NCBI RefSeq assembly: GCF_001611975.1
Contig: NZ_CP014525.1
Coordinates: forward strand, 1,542,001 to 1,606,000
Length of the DNA stretch: 64,000 nucleotides
Origin: Haematospirillum jordaniae
Lineage (GTDB): Bacteria > Pseudomonadota > Alphaproteobacteria > Rhodospirillales > Rhodospirillaceae
Reading direction: 5' to 3'
Shown: one piece after another, positions 25,704 to 34,279 of the stretch
Position numbering within the stretch: position 1 is the first letter of the stretch
Layout: each line of letters starts with the position of its first letter
Position numbers and translations under genes: made by a program
Notes under the pieces: model-generated
What the model saw: only the letters and a program-made list of their open reading frames with translations
Database searches by the model: none
What the model was told of the DNA's origin: nothing

Positions 25704-26369
25704 TTAACGCAGTTCATACGCAATGTCCGATCCGCGTGATTTCAGCGCGGTTCGGACCAGTTGTCCCTTGGTGTTGTACCAGAAGGTCCGCTCCAGATCC
25801 CCGCTCATGGTGTAGCGGCGTGTGTCGAAGCTTTTGCCGTTGATCTCGATGGTTTCGTTGGTCGGTCCTGCAAAGGATATGTTTAGCACTTTGCCATCAA
25901 ACGGGGACAGCAGGGTCTTGCGGGTCAGGTTATCCAGATTCCACTGATTATGGAGAAGAATATCAGCTGGAACCTGCTTCTCCGTGCCATCTGCGGTAAC
26001 GCTCAGGGCATTTTTGGCCGCTGTAACGGAGACGTTGTGATGTGTGCCATCATCATTGGTTTTTGATACTAGGCTTGCCAGCTTCTTTCCTTTCCACGTT
26101 TCCGTTGACTCATGCTCATAGCGGAATGCTGTGATAAAGGCGATCTGAACGGCCAGCTCTGTCTTGATCTGGACAGTGGTTGTTTCCCCCTGACGATTGA
26201 AAGCAATGCTATGCGTCCCGATGGGATTGCCATCCCTGAGGACAGAGTAGACCCAGGTTTCATTGGCCAAGGGCTGGGTATGTCCTGCAAGCGGAGTCAT
26301 CCATACAAGGACAGTAAAGACAAAGCCGACAATCTTTAGTGCGGAGCATGTAAGTCTACGATCAAGCAT
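25704..26369 (-). CDS. Secreted DUF6134-like protein, unknown function
   Basis: A 221-residue exported protein. A signal peptide (about 1-31, ending near LAGHTQPLA) is followed by a beta-rich domain with repeated segments such as WVYSVLRDGNPIGTHSIAFNRQG and FRYEHESTETWKGKKLASL. The pattern matches the DUF6134 family of periplasmic proteins, whose function is not known. The two stop codons of this gene and mnmC abut with no spacer. It is the only gene of its transcript, with about 210 bp to the divergent DUF2817 gene. Confidence 0.75.
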   Translation of the reverse strand: MLDRRLTCSALKIVGFVFTVLVWMTPLAGHTQPLANETWVYSVLRDGNPIGTHSIAFNRQGETTTVQIKTELAVQIAFITAFRYEHESTETWKGKKLASLVSKTNDDGTHHNVSVTAAKNALSVTADGTEKQVPADILLHNQWNLDNLTRKTLLSPFDGKVLNISFAGPTNETIEINGKSFDTRRYTMSGDLERTFWYNTKGQLVRTALKSRGSDIAYELR

Positions 26370-26582
26370 TGCGGATACCTTTCCGGCTCTCTGGTCATGA
26401 AGACATCAGGCTGGATACAACGCTTTATGCGTTCTTCCTTTTACATTCTTCACGACATCGATTCATGGCTGCAACAAAGACAAAGTTAAAGAATTTTTGT
26501 GGTTGCTGTAAATGCGTTATATGATCTGATCCTTTCTAATTTTATTCTATCTTGTCTGTTTACTTTTATTTTCCACAGGGGA

Positions 26583-27725
26583 ATGGGTGTGGTGAACCAG
26601 TTACAGGCAGAGCTGAATCCATTACCTGCTTTCTTGGCTGCTTTTCCTGCAAACTACGAGGAGGCACGGCGTAATTTCTGCTTGGCTGCAGAGGGAGAGC
26701 GCTTGTCCGTTGACAGCCGGCGTCATGCCTTGACAGGACCCTTTGGTGAATTGTTGGCCTGTGACGTGGTATGGGCTGGTCCGCGTGCGGCAAGACGTGT
26801 TCTGGTGTTGATATCGGCGACCCATGGTGTTGACGGGTTTTGCGGATCTGCCATTCAGACAGACTGGTTGTCCGGTGGTGGTCCCGGCCATTTGCCCGAC
26901 AGTTGTGCGGTGATGTTGATACACGCCATAAATCCATGGGGATTTGCTTGGTTACGGCAGGTAACCGAGGATGGCATAAACTTGAATCGCAACTTTATTG
27001 ATTTCTCTTCGGCTCTGCCTGATGACACGGCTTACAGTACCGTGGCGGATGATGTGGTGCCGGCATCACTGGATGCTAAAATTCTTGCTCAGGCAGATGA
27101 TCATCTGAAGGCTTTTATCGAAAGCAAAACGGGAGGTGTCGCAGAGCATCTTCTCGCATCAGGTCAGTACAGCCATCCTGAAGGCTTGTTCTATGGCGGT
27201 TCTGGCCCATCCTGGTCGCGCATTGTTCTGGAATCCTTGGTCCGGGATTATGATCTTGCGGGGCGTGCCAGCCTGTGTATTGTCGATGTCCGCAGCGGTT
27301 GCGGTCCTTTTGGCTATGGTGGGTTGTCCTCTGCGCACTCTCCGGAGTCACGGGCGGCTCGCATGGCTCGCTTGTGGTTCGGGGCCAGTGTTTCTGAGCT
27401 GCTGTCTGTATCTACACCCCATCCTGCCCGCTATGGTCTGTCTGATTATTTCTGGCATCCCGTTGTTGGGGAACGTGGTTGTATGCTTGGTCTGGAATTC
27501 GGGACTTGGCCGTGGGCAGAGGTCTTTGCGGCCCTGCGTGCAGATCACGGGCTGTATCGCACCAGCCGGACTCTGTCCTGGCATGATCCGGGAACACGGG
27601 TGGTCAAGGCTGCTATGCGGCGTGCCTTTTATCCGGATACGCCCGATTGGCAGGAGATGGTCATGACGCGTGGTCGTCAAGTGATCCGCCAAGCCTTGGT
27701 CGGGCTTTCTGAAATGGGGATCTAG
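26583..27725 (+). CDS. DUF2817 / M14-like peptidase family protein
   Basis: A 380-residue protein of the DUF2817 family, related to zinc carboxypeptidases. Visible signatures are LVLISATHGVDGFCGSAIQ (family motif, with Asp where Glu is usual), HAINPWGFAWLRQVTEDGINLNRNFIDF, and a later GLEFGTWPW segment. Substrate unknown. ATG 26583 follows AGGGGA too closely. A GTG at 26589 or 26592 would be better spaced, so the start is uncertain by 2-3 codons. The 213-nt upstream region is AT-rich and shared with the divergent DUF6134-like gene. Confidence 0.8.
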   Translation: MGVVNQLQAELNPLPAFLAAFPANYEEARRNFCLAAEGERLSVDSRRHALTGPFGELLACDVVWAGPRAARRVLVLISATHGVDGFCGSAIQTDWLSGGGPGHLPDSCAVMLIHAINPWGFAWLRQVTEDGINLNRNFIDFSSALPDDTAYSTVADDVVPASLDAKILAQADDHLKAFIESKTGGVAEHLLASGQYSHPEGLFYGGSGPSWSRIVLESLVRDYDLAGRASLCIVDVRSGCGPFGYGGLSSAHSPESRAARMARLWFGASVSELLSVSTPHPARYGLSDYFWHPVVGERGCMLGLEFGTWPWAEVFAALRADHGLYRTSRTLSWHDPGTRVVKAAMRRAFYPDTPDWQEMVMTRGRQVIRQALVGLSEMGI

Positions 27726-27799
27726 GCTTTTTTCCTTGGTGCTAAGGGTATTGGACTGTATGTCTGTGTTCCTTGGCTCCCTCCTGACATGTCAAGCTT

Positions 27800-28639
27800 A
27801 TGAATTATCGCCACGCCTATCACGCCGGAAACTTTGCCGACGTCTTCAAGCACGCTTTTCTGCTGATAGCCTTGGAGCATTTGAAGCAGAAAGAAAAACC
27901 GTTCTTTGTTCTGGATACCCATGCAGGGACCGGGCTTTATGATTTGCAGGGTGCGCAGGCCGGCAAGACCGGGGAGTGGACCGAGGGAATAGGGCGTCTT
28001 CTGGATGTTGCAGCTGTTCCGGATCCTCTGGTTTCCTATTGTAACCTTGTGCGCCGTATTGGTGGTGATACCGACCGTTTTTACCCAGGGTCCCCGTATA
28101 TCGTTCGCGAAACCATGCGGCAGAATGATCGTTTGGCCCTGTGCGAGCTGCACCCCGATGATGTGGCTTTGCTGTCGGCCAATATGGGTCGTGATCCGCG
28201 CGTGCGGGTTCAGGCTTGCGATGGCTATGCGGCGATCAAGGCGATGTTGCCACCGCCCGAACGCAGGGGGTTGGTGCTGATTGATCCACCGTTCGAGCGT
28301 CGTGACGAGTTCCAGCTTATGGAGCGTGCCGTCCAAGATGGCCTGAGGCGCTGGGCCAGCGGGACCTATGCTCTTTGGTATCCTGTCAAGGACCCGGACA
28401 GCCACAGGGCGTTCCGGGCAGCGCTTTCCAGTTTGACAGGAACCAGGATCTGGTTCGTCGAGCTTTGTGTTTATCCTGATCTGTTCCCGTCCCGTCTGAA
28501 TGGATGCGGTCTTGTTTTTGTCAATCCACCTTGGTCTGTGATCAAGGCTGCCGATGACATGATGCCGTTTTTGTGTGACGTCCTGCGACAGCAGGAAGGC
28601 GCGTTCTGGGAGTCCGGGTGGTGTGCCGGGGGGCCCTAG
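27800..28639 (+). CDS. rlmJ: 23S rRNA (adenine-2030-N6)-methyltransferase RlmJ
   Basis: SAM-dependent enzyme that methylates N6 of A2030 (E. coli numbering) in 23S rRNA. The 279 residues begin with the family signature MNYRHAYHAGNFADVFKHA, followed by the SAM-binding DTHAGTGLYDL and the catalytic N6-adenine motif DPPFE in VLIDPPFERRDEF. Homology begins at this ATG. It lies upstream of the speE-like gene with about 96 nt between them. Confidence 0.93.
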   Translation: MNYRHAYHAGNFADVFKHAFLLIALEHLKQKEKPFFVLDTHAGTGLYDLQGAQAGKTGEWTEGIGRLLDVAAVPDPLVSYCNLVRRIGGDTDRFYPGSPYIVRETMRQNDRLALCELHPDDVALLSANMGRDPRVRVQACDGYAAIKAMLPPPERRGLVLIDPPFERRDEFQLMERAVQDGLRRWASGTYALWYPVKDPDSHRAFRAALSSLTGTRIWFVELCVYPDLFPSRLNGCGLVFVNPPWSVIKAADDMMPFLCDVLRQQEGAFWESGWCAGGP

Positions 28640-28735
28640 GGTTGTATCCCTCTCTTTCGGGGTTTTATTTTCCGGTACTGTGTCCTATATCCCTGCACCG
28701 GTATATTTGGCCGACACACGTGCAGGACCCAGCAG

Positions 28736-29593
28736 ATGACCCGCATATTCTCCGAGACTCTTCACCGCGGTTATGCCCAGACAATGGCCATAGAAGGTGA
28801 CATGCTGGCTGATGAAAGGTCGTCTTTCCAGCATATCCAGATTTTTGACACGCCCAGTGTCGGGCGCGTCATGGTGCTGGACGGGAATGTCCAGATTACC
28901 GAAAGGGATGAAGCCAGTTATTCCGAGATGCTGACCCATCTGCCAATTCTGGAAACGGGCACCGTGAAACGTGTGCTGATCATTGGCGGTGGCGATGGCG
29001 CCGTGGCCGAGGAAGCCCTGAAGCACCCTGATCTGCACGTTGATATGTGCGAGATTGATGAGCGTGTTGTTGCCTTGTGCAAGACGCACCTTGCCTCTGT
29101 CCACAAGGGGGTTTTTGACCATCCACGCTTTACTCTGCATGTGAGGGACGCCTTTGATTTTATGCGGGAGGGTGAGAATAGGGGGGCTTTTGACCTGATC
29201 GTTGCCGATCGTCCTGATCCAATTGGACCTGCTGAAGTGTTGTTCCGGACAGAATTTTATGAACTGCTGCGAGAATCTCTGACCGACACCGGTGTGGTTG
29301 TATTCCAGAATGGCGTTCCCTTTTTCCAGCCCGAAGAACTCTCTGGAACCTTGGCTCAGTTGCGTCAGGTATTTTCGCACTCGGGTTGTTACCTGACCGT
29401 AACGCCAACGTATGTCGGCGGCTTTATGGCCCTGACCTGGGGATCACGTGGAACGGCCTTGGGGTCGGCCCCAAGGCATGTGGTGGAGGAGAGATTCCGC
29501 CACAGCACGATACAGACCGACTATTACAATGTTGATATACATGCGGCTGCTTTCATGTTGCCGGAGTGGATCCGTCGCCTGACGCATCGTTGA
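28736..29593 (+). CDS. speE: Spermidine synthase family aminopropyltransferase
   Basis: Putative aminopropyltransferase (285 residues) transferring aminopropyl from decarboxylated SAM to a diamine. The N-terminal beta domain (SSFQHIQIF...VLDGNVQITERDE) and the Rossmann core (LIIGGGDGAVAEEAL, CEIDERVV) are clear. Both active-site Asps are kept in VADRPDPIGPAEVLF. The family usually reads DSTDP, GGGDGGxxRE and YHEM at places where this protein has DRPDP, GGGDGAVAEE and YSEM. Amine specificity may therefore differ from E. coli SpeE. It is followed by a structured leader and a second ornithine-decarboxylase-like gene. No SAM decarboxylase gene is in the window. Confidence 0.82.
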   Translation: MTRIFSETLHRGYAQTMAIEGDMLADERSSFQHIQIFDTPSVGRVMVLDGNVQITERDEASYSEMLTHLPILETGTVKRVLIIGGGDGAVAEEALKHPDLHVDMCEIDERVVALCKTHLASVHKGVFDHPRFTLHVRDAFDFMREGENRGAFDLIVADRPDPIGPAEVLFRTEFYELLRESLTDTGVVVFQNGVPFFQPEELSGTLAQLRQVFSHSGCYLTVTPTYVGGFMALTWGSRGTALGSAPRHVVEERFRHSTIQTDYYNVDIHAAAFMLPEWIRRLTHR

Positions 29594-29599
29594 TTATTT

Positions 29600-29831
29600 A
29601 CCAAGTTCATATCGTTATTCTGGTTCTGTGTAGAAAATTTTAGCTGTTTGTAACGATTCTTCTTTACGGCGTCTTTCGGGGTCGGCATACAGGGGCCTCG
29701 AAAGATTGCCCTAAGCACGGCTGCTCTACCGAACATCGTTCTCCGAGTACGCACGGCGACCGGCTCTTCGATCGAATTTGCGCCATCGGGTTTTGTGCCC
29801 GTCCGGTCCGGTTTGGTTGGGAGTAGGTGCC
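29600..29831 (+). ncRNA. Structured leader of the second decarboxylase gene
   Basis: The 238 nt before the second decarboxylase contain no gene. TCTTTCGGGG (29672-29681) pairs with CCTCGAAAGA (29696-29705), ten pairs with one G-U. Further GC-rich complementary blocks follow (for example CGGGTTTTGTGCCCG near 29786-29801). A short stretch resembling the first decarboxylase leader, CCGAGTACGCACG near 29733-29745 versus CCGTATTCGCACG near 16248-16260, hints at a common RNA element. Whether this is a second speF-type leader is unproven. Confidence 0.4.
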
Positions 29832-31022
29832 ATGAGCCACCTTTATGCTTCCGCACAGGAAGCAGTGGGGACACTTCGTCCACGCGATCCACTTATGTTG
29901 ATCCGCCCTCGCGTTATTGCGGCCAGGGCGGCCCGCCTTGTCGGGGCTTTTCCCGGGCATGTGATGTACGCTGTGAAGTGTAATCACACGCCGTCTGTGT
30001 TAGATGCCTTGTATGCAGGTGGGATTCGTCATTTTGACGTTGCCTCTCTTACGGAACTTCGCACAGTGAAAGCCCGTTTCCCCGGGGTTGAATGTCACTA
30101 CATGCATCCAGTCAAAAGCCATGATGCTGTGCGTGAAGCTTATTTTGAGCACGGCGTCCGTATGTTTGCGCTCGATCATGTCGATGAGCTGGAGAAAATT
30201 CTGGCTGCGACGGATAATGCTCTGGATATGACGCTGGTTGTTCGTCTTGATATGCCCTATGGGCAGGCTATGATGTGCCTCAGCGGAAAATTCGGTGCCT
30301 CGGTTGCGGACAGCGTCCTGTTGCTTCAGCGTATCCAGTCCACGGGGAATTGTGCCGGTCTCACCTTCCACGTTGGTTCGCAGTGTGTTGATACGGCTCC
30401 TTTTGTCGAAGCGGTTCGGTTGTGTGGGCAGGTTATTCAGGCTGCGGGCGTGCCTCTCTCCGTCTTGGATATTGGTGGTGGATTTCCCGGAATCTATACA
30501 GGAGAAGAGCCTGAATTCGAGCTATTTTGCCATGCCATTGCTCCCGAGGTTCAGGCGCTGGATCTCCCTGGAAGCTGCCGTTTGTACTGCGAGCCAGGTC
30601 GTGCCTTGGTTGCGGATGGGGCGTCGGTTATTACCCGCGTGGAATTACGTCGTGATACCAAGCTTTATCTGAACGAAGGAACGTATGGTTCCCTTGCCGA
30701 GTTGAAGTATCTTGGCAATTGTTTCCCGATGCAGCTTTTCAGAAACGCCTCTCGTGATTTCTCGACAGCATCCATGCAGGGGTTTGATCTGTACGGTCCG
30801 ACCTGTGACAGTGTGGATACCATGCCGGGGCCATTCTGGTTACCGTCGGATGTTCAGGTCGGTGACTGGATCGAGATTGGTCGGCTTGGTGCCTATTCTG
30901 CGGCCTTGATGACCCGGTTCAATGGATGTGCATCAGTAACCCCGGTTTTGGTTGATGATGCAGAGGTTCTGCCTGTCTGTTCGGTGGTTTCGCTGAAGGA
31001 TTTGCGAAGGCGCGCGGCCTGA
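29832..31022 (+). CDS. Second type III PLP-dependent decarboxylase (ornithine/diaminoacid)
   Basis: Group IV decarboxylase of 396 residues, paralogous to the enzyme at 16.6 kb but clearly diverged. The PLP lysine is in MYAVKCNHTPSVL. LTFHVGSQC, LDIGGGFPGIY, YCEPGRALVADG and the catalytic Cys/Asp in YGPTCDSVDTMPG are all present, so it should be active. It may use ornithine, lysine or a carboxylated polyamine. The specificity loop does not settle this. ATG 29832 has GGGAG about eight bases upstream. It lies after the speE-like gene on the same strand, suggesting a joint role in polyamine synthesis. It is convergent with meaB, leaving 11 nt. Confidence 0.88.
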   Translation: MSHLYASAQEAVGTLRPRDPLMLIRPRVIAARAARLVGAFPGHVMYAVKCNHTPSVLDALYAGGIRHFDVASLTELRTVKARFPGVECHYMHPVKSHDAVREAYFEHGVRMFALDHVDELEKILAATDNALDMTLVVRLDMPYGQAMMCLSGKFGASVADSVLLLQRIQSTGNCAGLTFHVGSQCVDTAPFVEAVRLCGQVIQAAGVPLSVLDIGGGFPGIYTGEEPEFELFCHAIAPEVQALDLPGSCRLYCEPGRALVADGASVITRVELRRDTKLYLNEGTYGSLAELKYLGNCFPMQLFRNASRDFSTASMQGFDLYGPTCDSVDTMPGPFWLPSDVQVGDWIEIGRLGAYSAALMTRFNGCASVTPVLVDDAEVLPVCSVVSLKDLRRRAA

Positions 31023-31033
31023 TGTGTCCTGGG

Positions 31034-32026
31034 TTAGGCGATAAAGGCCGAGAGTAATTCTTCTGCAGCTTTTGACGGGTCAAGGGTTCCCCGGCTGATA
31101 TCAGCTTCGATGCCGGGAAGCCGACGCCTGACGTCTGGATGTTCGCGGAACAGGGTATCCAGACGGTCCTGTACCAGGGACCACATCCAGGCATGCTTTT
31201 GCTGCTGTCTCCTAGCTTCCAGTGTGCCGCTGCTTTTTTGCAGGGTGTGATACGCCTGTATTGTGTCCCACAGTGTTTCCAAGCCCTGATTACGAAGGGC
31301 CGAGATTGGCAATACAGGCGTTTTCCAGCCAGATGGTGTTGTACGCCCCACGATATTCAGGGCGCATCGATAATCTTGGCATGTTTGCCGGGCAGCGGGA
31401 TCATCCTGATTGTCTACTTTATTGACGGCGACAATATCAGCCAGTTCTAGGATGCCTCTCTTGATGCCCTGTAATTCATCGCCGGCATTGGGCAATATCA
31501 GCAGCAGGAAGACATCCACCATATCGGCGACGCAGGTTTCCGACTGTCCGGTTCCCACGGTTTCAATCAAGATAACATTATACCCCGCAGCCTCGCAGAC
31601 GATAACGGATTCCCGCGTTGTGCGGGCTACACCGCCCAGATGACCGGATGTGGGGGAGGGTCGGATAAAGGACAGGGGATCCGCTGCCAGCTTCTCCATT
31701 CTGGTTTTGTCGCCAAGAATAGATCCGCCGGATCGACTAGATGTTGGATCAATCGCCAGGACGGCGACCTTCAGCCCACGTCCGGTCAAAAGCGTTCCGA
31801 ATGTTTCTATAAGTGTTGATTTTCCGACACCCGGTATACCCGATATTCCCATGCGCAGGGCTGTCCCGGAAAAGGGAAGCAGGGCTGATATCAATGCGTC
31901 GGCTTCCCTGCGGTGATGCGGGGCGCGGCTTTCGATCAGGGTTATGGCGCGTCCCATGATTCCCCTGTCCCCGGATCGTATGCCGGTGACATAGTCATCT
32001 GTGGTCAGGTGACCCGATGAGTTCAA
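31034..32026 (-). CDS. meaB: Methylmalonyl-CoA mutase-associated GTPase MeaB
   Basis: G3E-family P-loop GTPase chaperone that protects and reactivates the B12 cofactor of methylmalonyl-CoA mutase. The 330 residues carry Walker A GIPGVGKST, the family Mg-binding segment AIDPTSSRSGGSILGDKTRM, switch region ETVGTGQSE (most homologues read VGVGQSE) and the base-recognition NKVD. It lies 39 nt downstream of mutB in the same transcript, the usual mutA-mutB-meaB operon. Confidence 0.95.
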   Translation of the reverse strand: MNSSGHLTTDDYVTGIRSGDRGIMGRAITLIESRAPHHRREADALISALLPFSGTALRMGISGIPGVGKSTLIETFGTLLTGRGLKVAVLAIDPTSSRSGGSILGDKTRMEKLAADPLSFIRPSPTSGHLGGVARTTRESVIVCEAAGYNVILIETVGTGQSETCVADMVDVFLLLILPNAGDELQGIKRGILELADIVAVNKVDNQDDPAARQTCQDYRCALNIVGRTTPSGWKTPVLPISALRNQGLETLWDTIQAYHTLQKSSGTLEARRQQQKHAWMWSLVQDRLDTLFREHPDVRRRLPGIEADISRGTLDPSKAAEELLSAFIA

Positions 32027-32065
32027 GGTATAGCTCCTGTCGTGTGGTGGGCTTTGAGCGCTATC

Positions 32066-34279
32066 TCAGGGTTTCCTGTCGTATCCCCGTTGCGTGTTAA
32101 GCGCGTCCAGAATTGTGGATGCAGCCTTGCTGATCTGTGTTCCGGGGGGGAAGATGGCGGCTGCTCCGGCCTTGTACAGAGCGTCAAAGTCTTGTGGCGG
32201 TATAACGCCGCCGACAAGGATCAGGATATCCCCGCGACCGAGCTTCTCCAGTTCATGCTTCAGGGCGGGTACAAGCGTCAGGTGTCCAGCGGCAAGAGAT
32301 GAGACGCCAATCATGTGGACATCGTTTTCCACGGCTTGCCGGGCGGTTTCTGAAGGCATCTGGAACAAGGGGCCAATATCGACATCAAACCCAAGGTCGG
32401 CAAAGGCCGTGGCAATAACCTTCTGCCCCCGGTCGTGACCATCCTGCCCCATTTTGGCAATCAGAATACGCGGTCGGCGGCCATCAAGGGCTGCAAAGTG
32501 TTCGACCTGTTGCTGGACCTGCTCAAAGACTGTGTCCATCCCGCTGATCTCCCGGGAATAGATGCCGGAAACAACGCGTGCGCTGCCCTGATAACGACCG
32601 TACACTTTTTCCAGAGCTGCGGATATCTCGCCCACGGTGGCTTTTGCGCGGACAGCCTCGATTGACAAGGCCAGAAGATTGCCGCTTTTGTCTTCTGCTG
32701 CCTTGGTCAGGGCTTGCAGCTTTTGCTCTACGTCAGCGGTATTACGCTCATGCTTCAAGACAGACAGGCGTTCTAGTTGACAGGCCCGTACGGCGGCGTT
32801 GTCAATTTTCAGAACCTCGGTTGTTTCGTCATGAAGAGGACGGAAGCGGTTAACGCCAATAACAGGCTGTATGCCGGAGTCAATGCGAGCTTGGGTCCGG
32901 GCTGCGGCTTCTTCGATACGCATTTTGGGCAGGCCCGTTGCAATGGCTTTTGCCATGCCGCCTTCGCGTTCAATTTCCTCTATGTGTTCCCGTGCACGCC
33001 GGGCTAGGTCGTGTGTCAGGCGTTCCAGATAGAAGCTGCCTCCCCATGGGTCGATGGTTCGGGTTATTCCGGTTTCCTGTTGCAGGAACAGCTGAGTGTT
33101 ACGTGCAATGCGGGCCGAGTTTTCTGTTGGCAAAGCCAAGGCTTCGTCAAAGGCATTTGTGTGCAGGGATTGTATTTGTCCGTGTGTTGCGGCCAAGGCC
33201 TCTATGCATGTGCGTACGATATTGTTACTGACATCACGAGCCGTCAGCGACCAGCCGGATGTCTGACAGTGCGCGCGCAGGATGCGTGATTTGTCCAGAC
33301 GGGGATTGAACGGTTCCAGCAAGGAAGACCATAGCATGCGCGCCGCCCGCATTTTGGCTATTTCCATGGCAAAGTTCATGCCTGTTGCCCAGAAGAAGGA
33401 CAGGCGCGGGGCAAATTGATCAATATCCAGCCCTGCAGCCAGCCCTGCACGGACATATTCGATGCCATTGGCCAGTGTGTAGGCCAGTTCCAGGTCTGCT
33501 GTCGCCCCGGCCTCGTGCATGTGGTAGCCCGACACAGAGATTGCGTTGAACTTCGGCATATGCTCCGCGGTATAGGCCAAGATATCGGAGACAATCCGCA
33601 TTGATGGTTCGGGCGGGTAAATATAGGTGTTACGGACTAGGAACTCTTTCAGGATGTCGTTCTGGATGGTTCCTGACAAGTGCCGGGGTTGTACGCACTG
33701 TTCCTCTGCGGCAACAATGTACAGCGCCATAATCGGCAGAACTGCGCCGTTCATGGTCATGGAGACACTGACCTTGTCCAGCGGGATTCCGGAGAATAGG
33801 ATGCGCATATCCAGCACACTGTCGATCGCGACGCCGGCCATCCCGACATCTCCGCCCGCGCGTGGATGGTCACTGTCGTATCCGCGGTGTGTCGGCAGGT
33901 CAAAGGCGACGGAAAGCCCCTTCTGTCCTGCAGCCAGATTGCGGCGGTAGAAAGCGTTTGATTCCTCTGCTGTCGAGAATCCTGCGTACTGACGGATTGT
34001 CCAGGGTTGCTGGACATACATGGTCAGATAGGGGCCGCGTACAAAGGGTGGAAAGCCCGGAAGGCTGTCAATGCACGGCAGTCCTTCTGTGTCGCAGGAC
34101 GTGTACAGAGGTTTTACGGGGATGCCTTCTGCCGTCTTCCATACCGCTTGATCAGGTTGGCAGCCTGCTTCGTGCACGAAATGTTCGGCCCATGTTTCGA
34201 TATTGCCGTTTTGTGCATGTCCGGGTAACGACCCGTCTTCATAAAGGGGAAGGGTGCTGAAATCAGGAATGGATGACAT
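32066..34279 (-). CDS. mutB: Methylmalonyl-CoA mutase, large (catalytic) subunit
   Basis: Adenosylcobalamin-dependent isomerase interconverting succinyl-CoA and (R)-methylmalonyl-CoA, used in propionate metabolism. The 737 residues contain the TIM-barrel domain (VRGPYLTMYVQQPWTIRQYAG, LSVAFDLPTHRGYDSDHPRAGGDVG, NAISVSGYHMHEAGA) and a C-terminal B12-binding domain. That domain has the lower-ligand motif DGHDRG in AKMGQDGHDRGQKVIATAF. ATG 34279 is chosen from family N-termini and a GGAG site. It overlaps the end of mutA by 17 bp, implying translational coupling. A longer reading frame upstream lies within mutA. Confidence 0.95.
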   Translation of the reverse strand: MSSIPDFSTLPLYEDGSLPGHAQNGNIETWAEHFVHEAGCQPDQAVWKTAEGIPVKPLYTSCDTEGLPCIDSLPGFPPFVRGPYLTMYVQQPWTIRQYAGFSTAEESNAFYRRNLAAGQKGLSVAFDLPTHRGYDSDHPRAGGDVGMAGVAIDSVLDMRILFSGIPLDKVSVSMTMNGAVLPIMALYIVAAEEQCVQPRHLSGTIQNDILKEFLVRNTYIYPPEPSMRIVSDILAYTAEHMPKFNAISVSGYHMHEAGATADLELAYTLANGIEYVRAGLAAGLDIDQFAPRLSFFWATGMNFAMEIAKMRAARMLWSSLLEPFNPRLDKSRILRAHCQTSGWSLTARDVSNNIVRTCIEALAATHGQIQSLHTNAFDEALALPTENSARIARNTQLFLQQETGITRTIDPWGGSFYLERLTHDLARRAREHIEEIEREGGMAKAIATGLPKMRIEEAAARTQARIDSGIQPVIGVNRFRPLHDETTEVLKIDNAAVRACQLERLSVLKHERNTADVEQKLQALTKAAEDKSGNLLALSIEAVRAKATVGEISAALEKVYGRYQGSARVVSGIYSREISGMDTVFEQVQQQVEHFAALDGRRPRILIAKMGQDGHDRGQKVIATAFADLGFDVDIGPLFQMPSETARQAVENDVHMIGVSSLAAGHLTLVPALKHELEKLGRGDILILVGGVIPPQDFDALYKAGAAAIFPPGTQISKAASTILDALNTQRGYDRKP

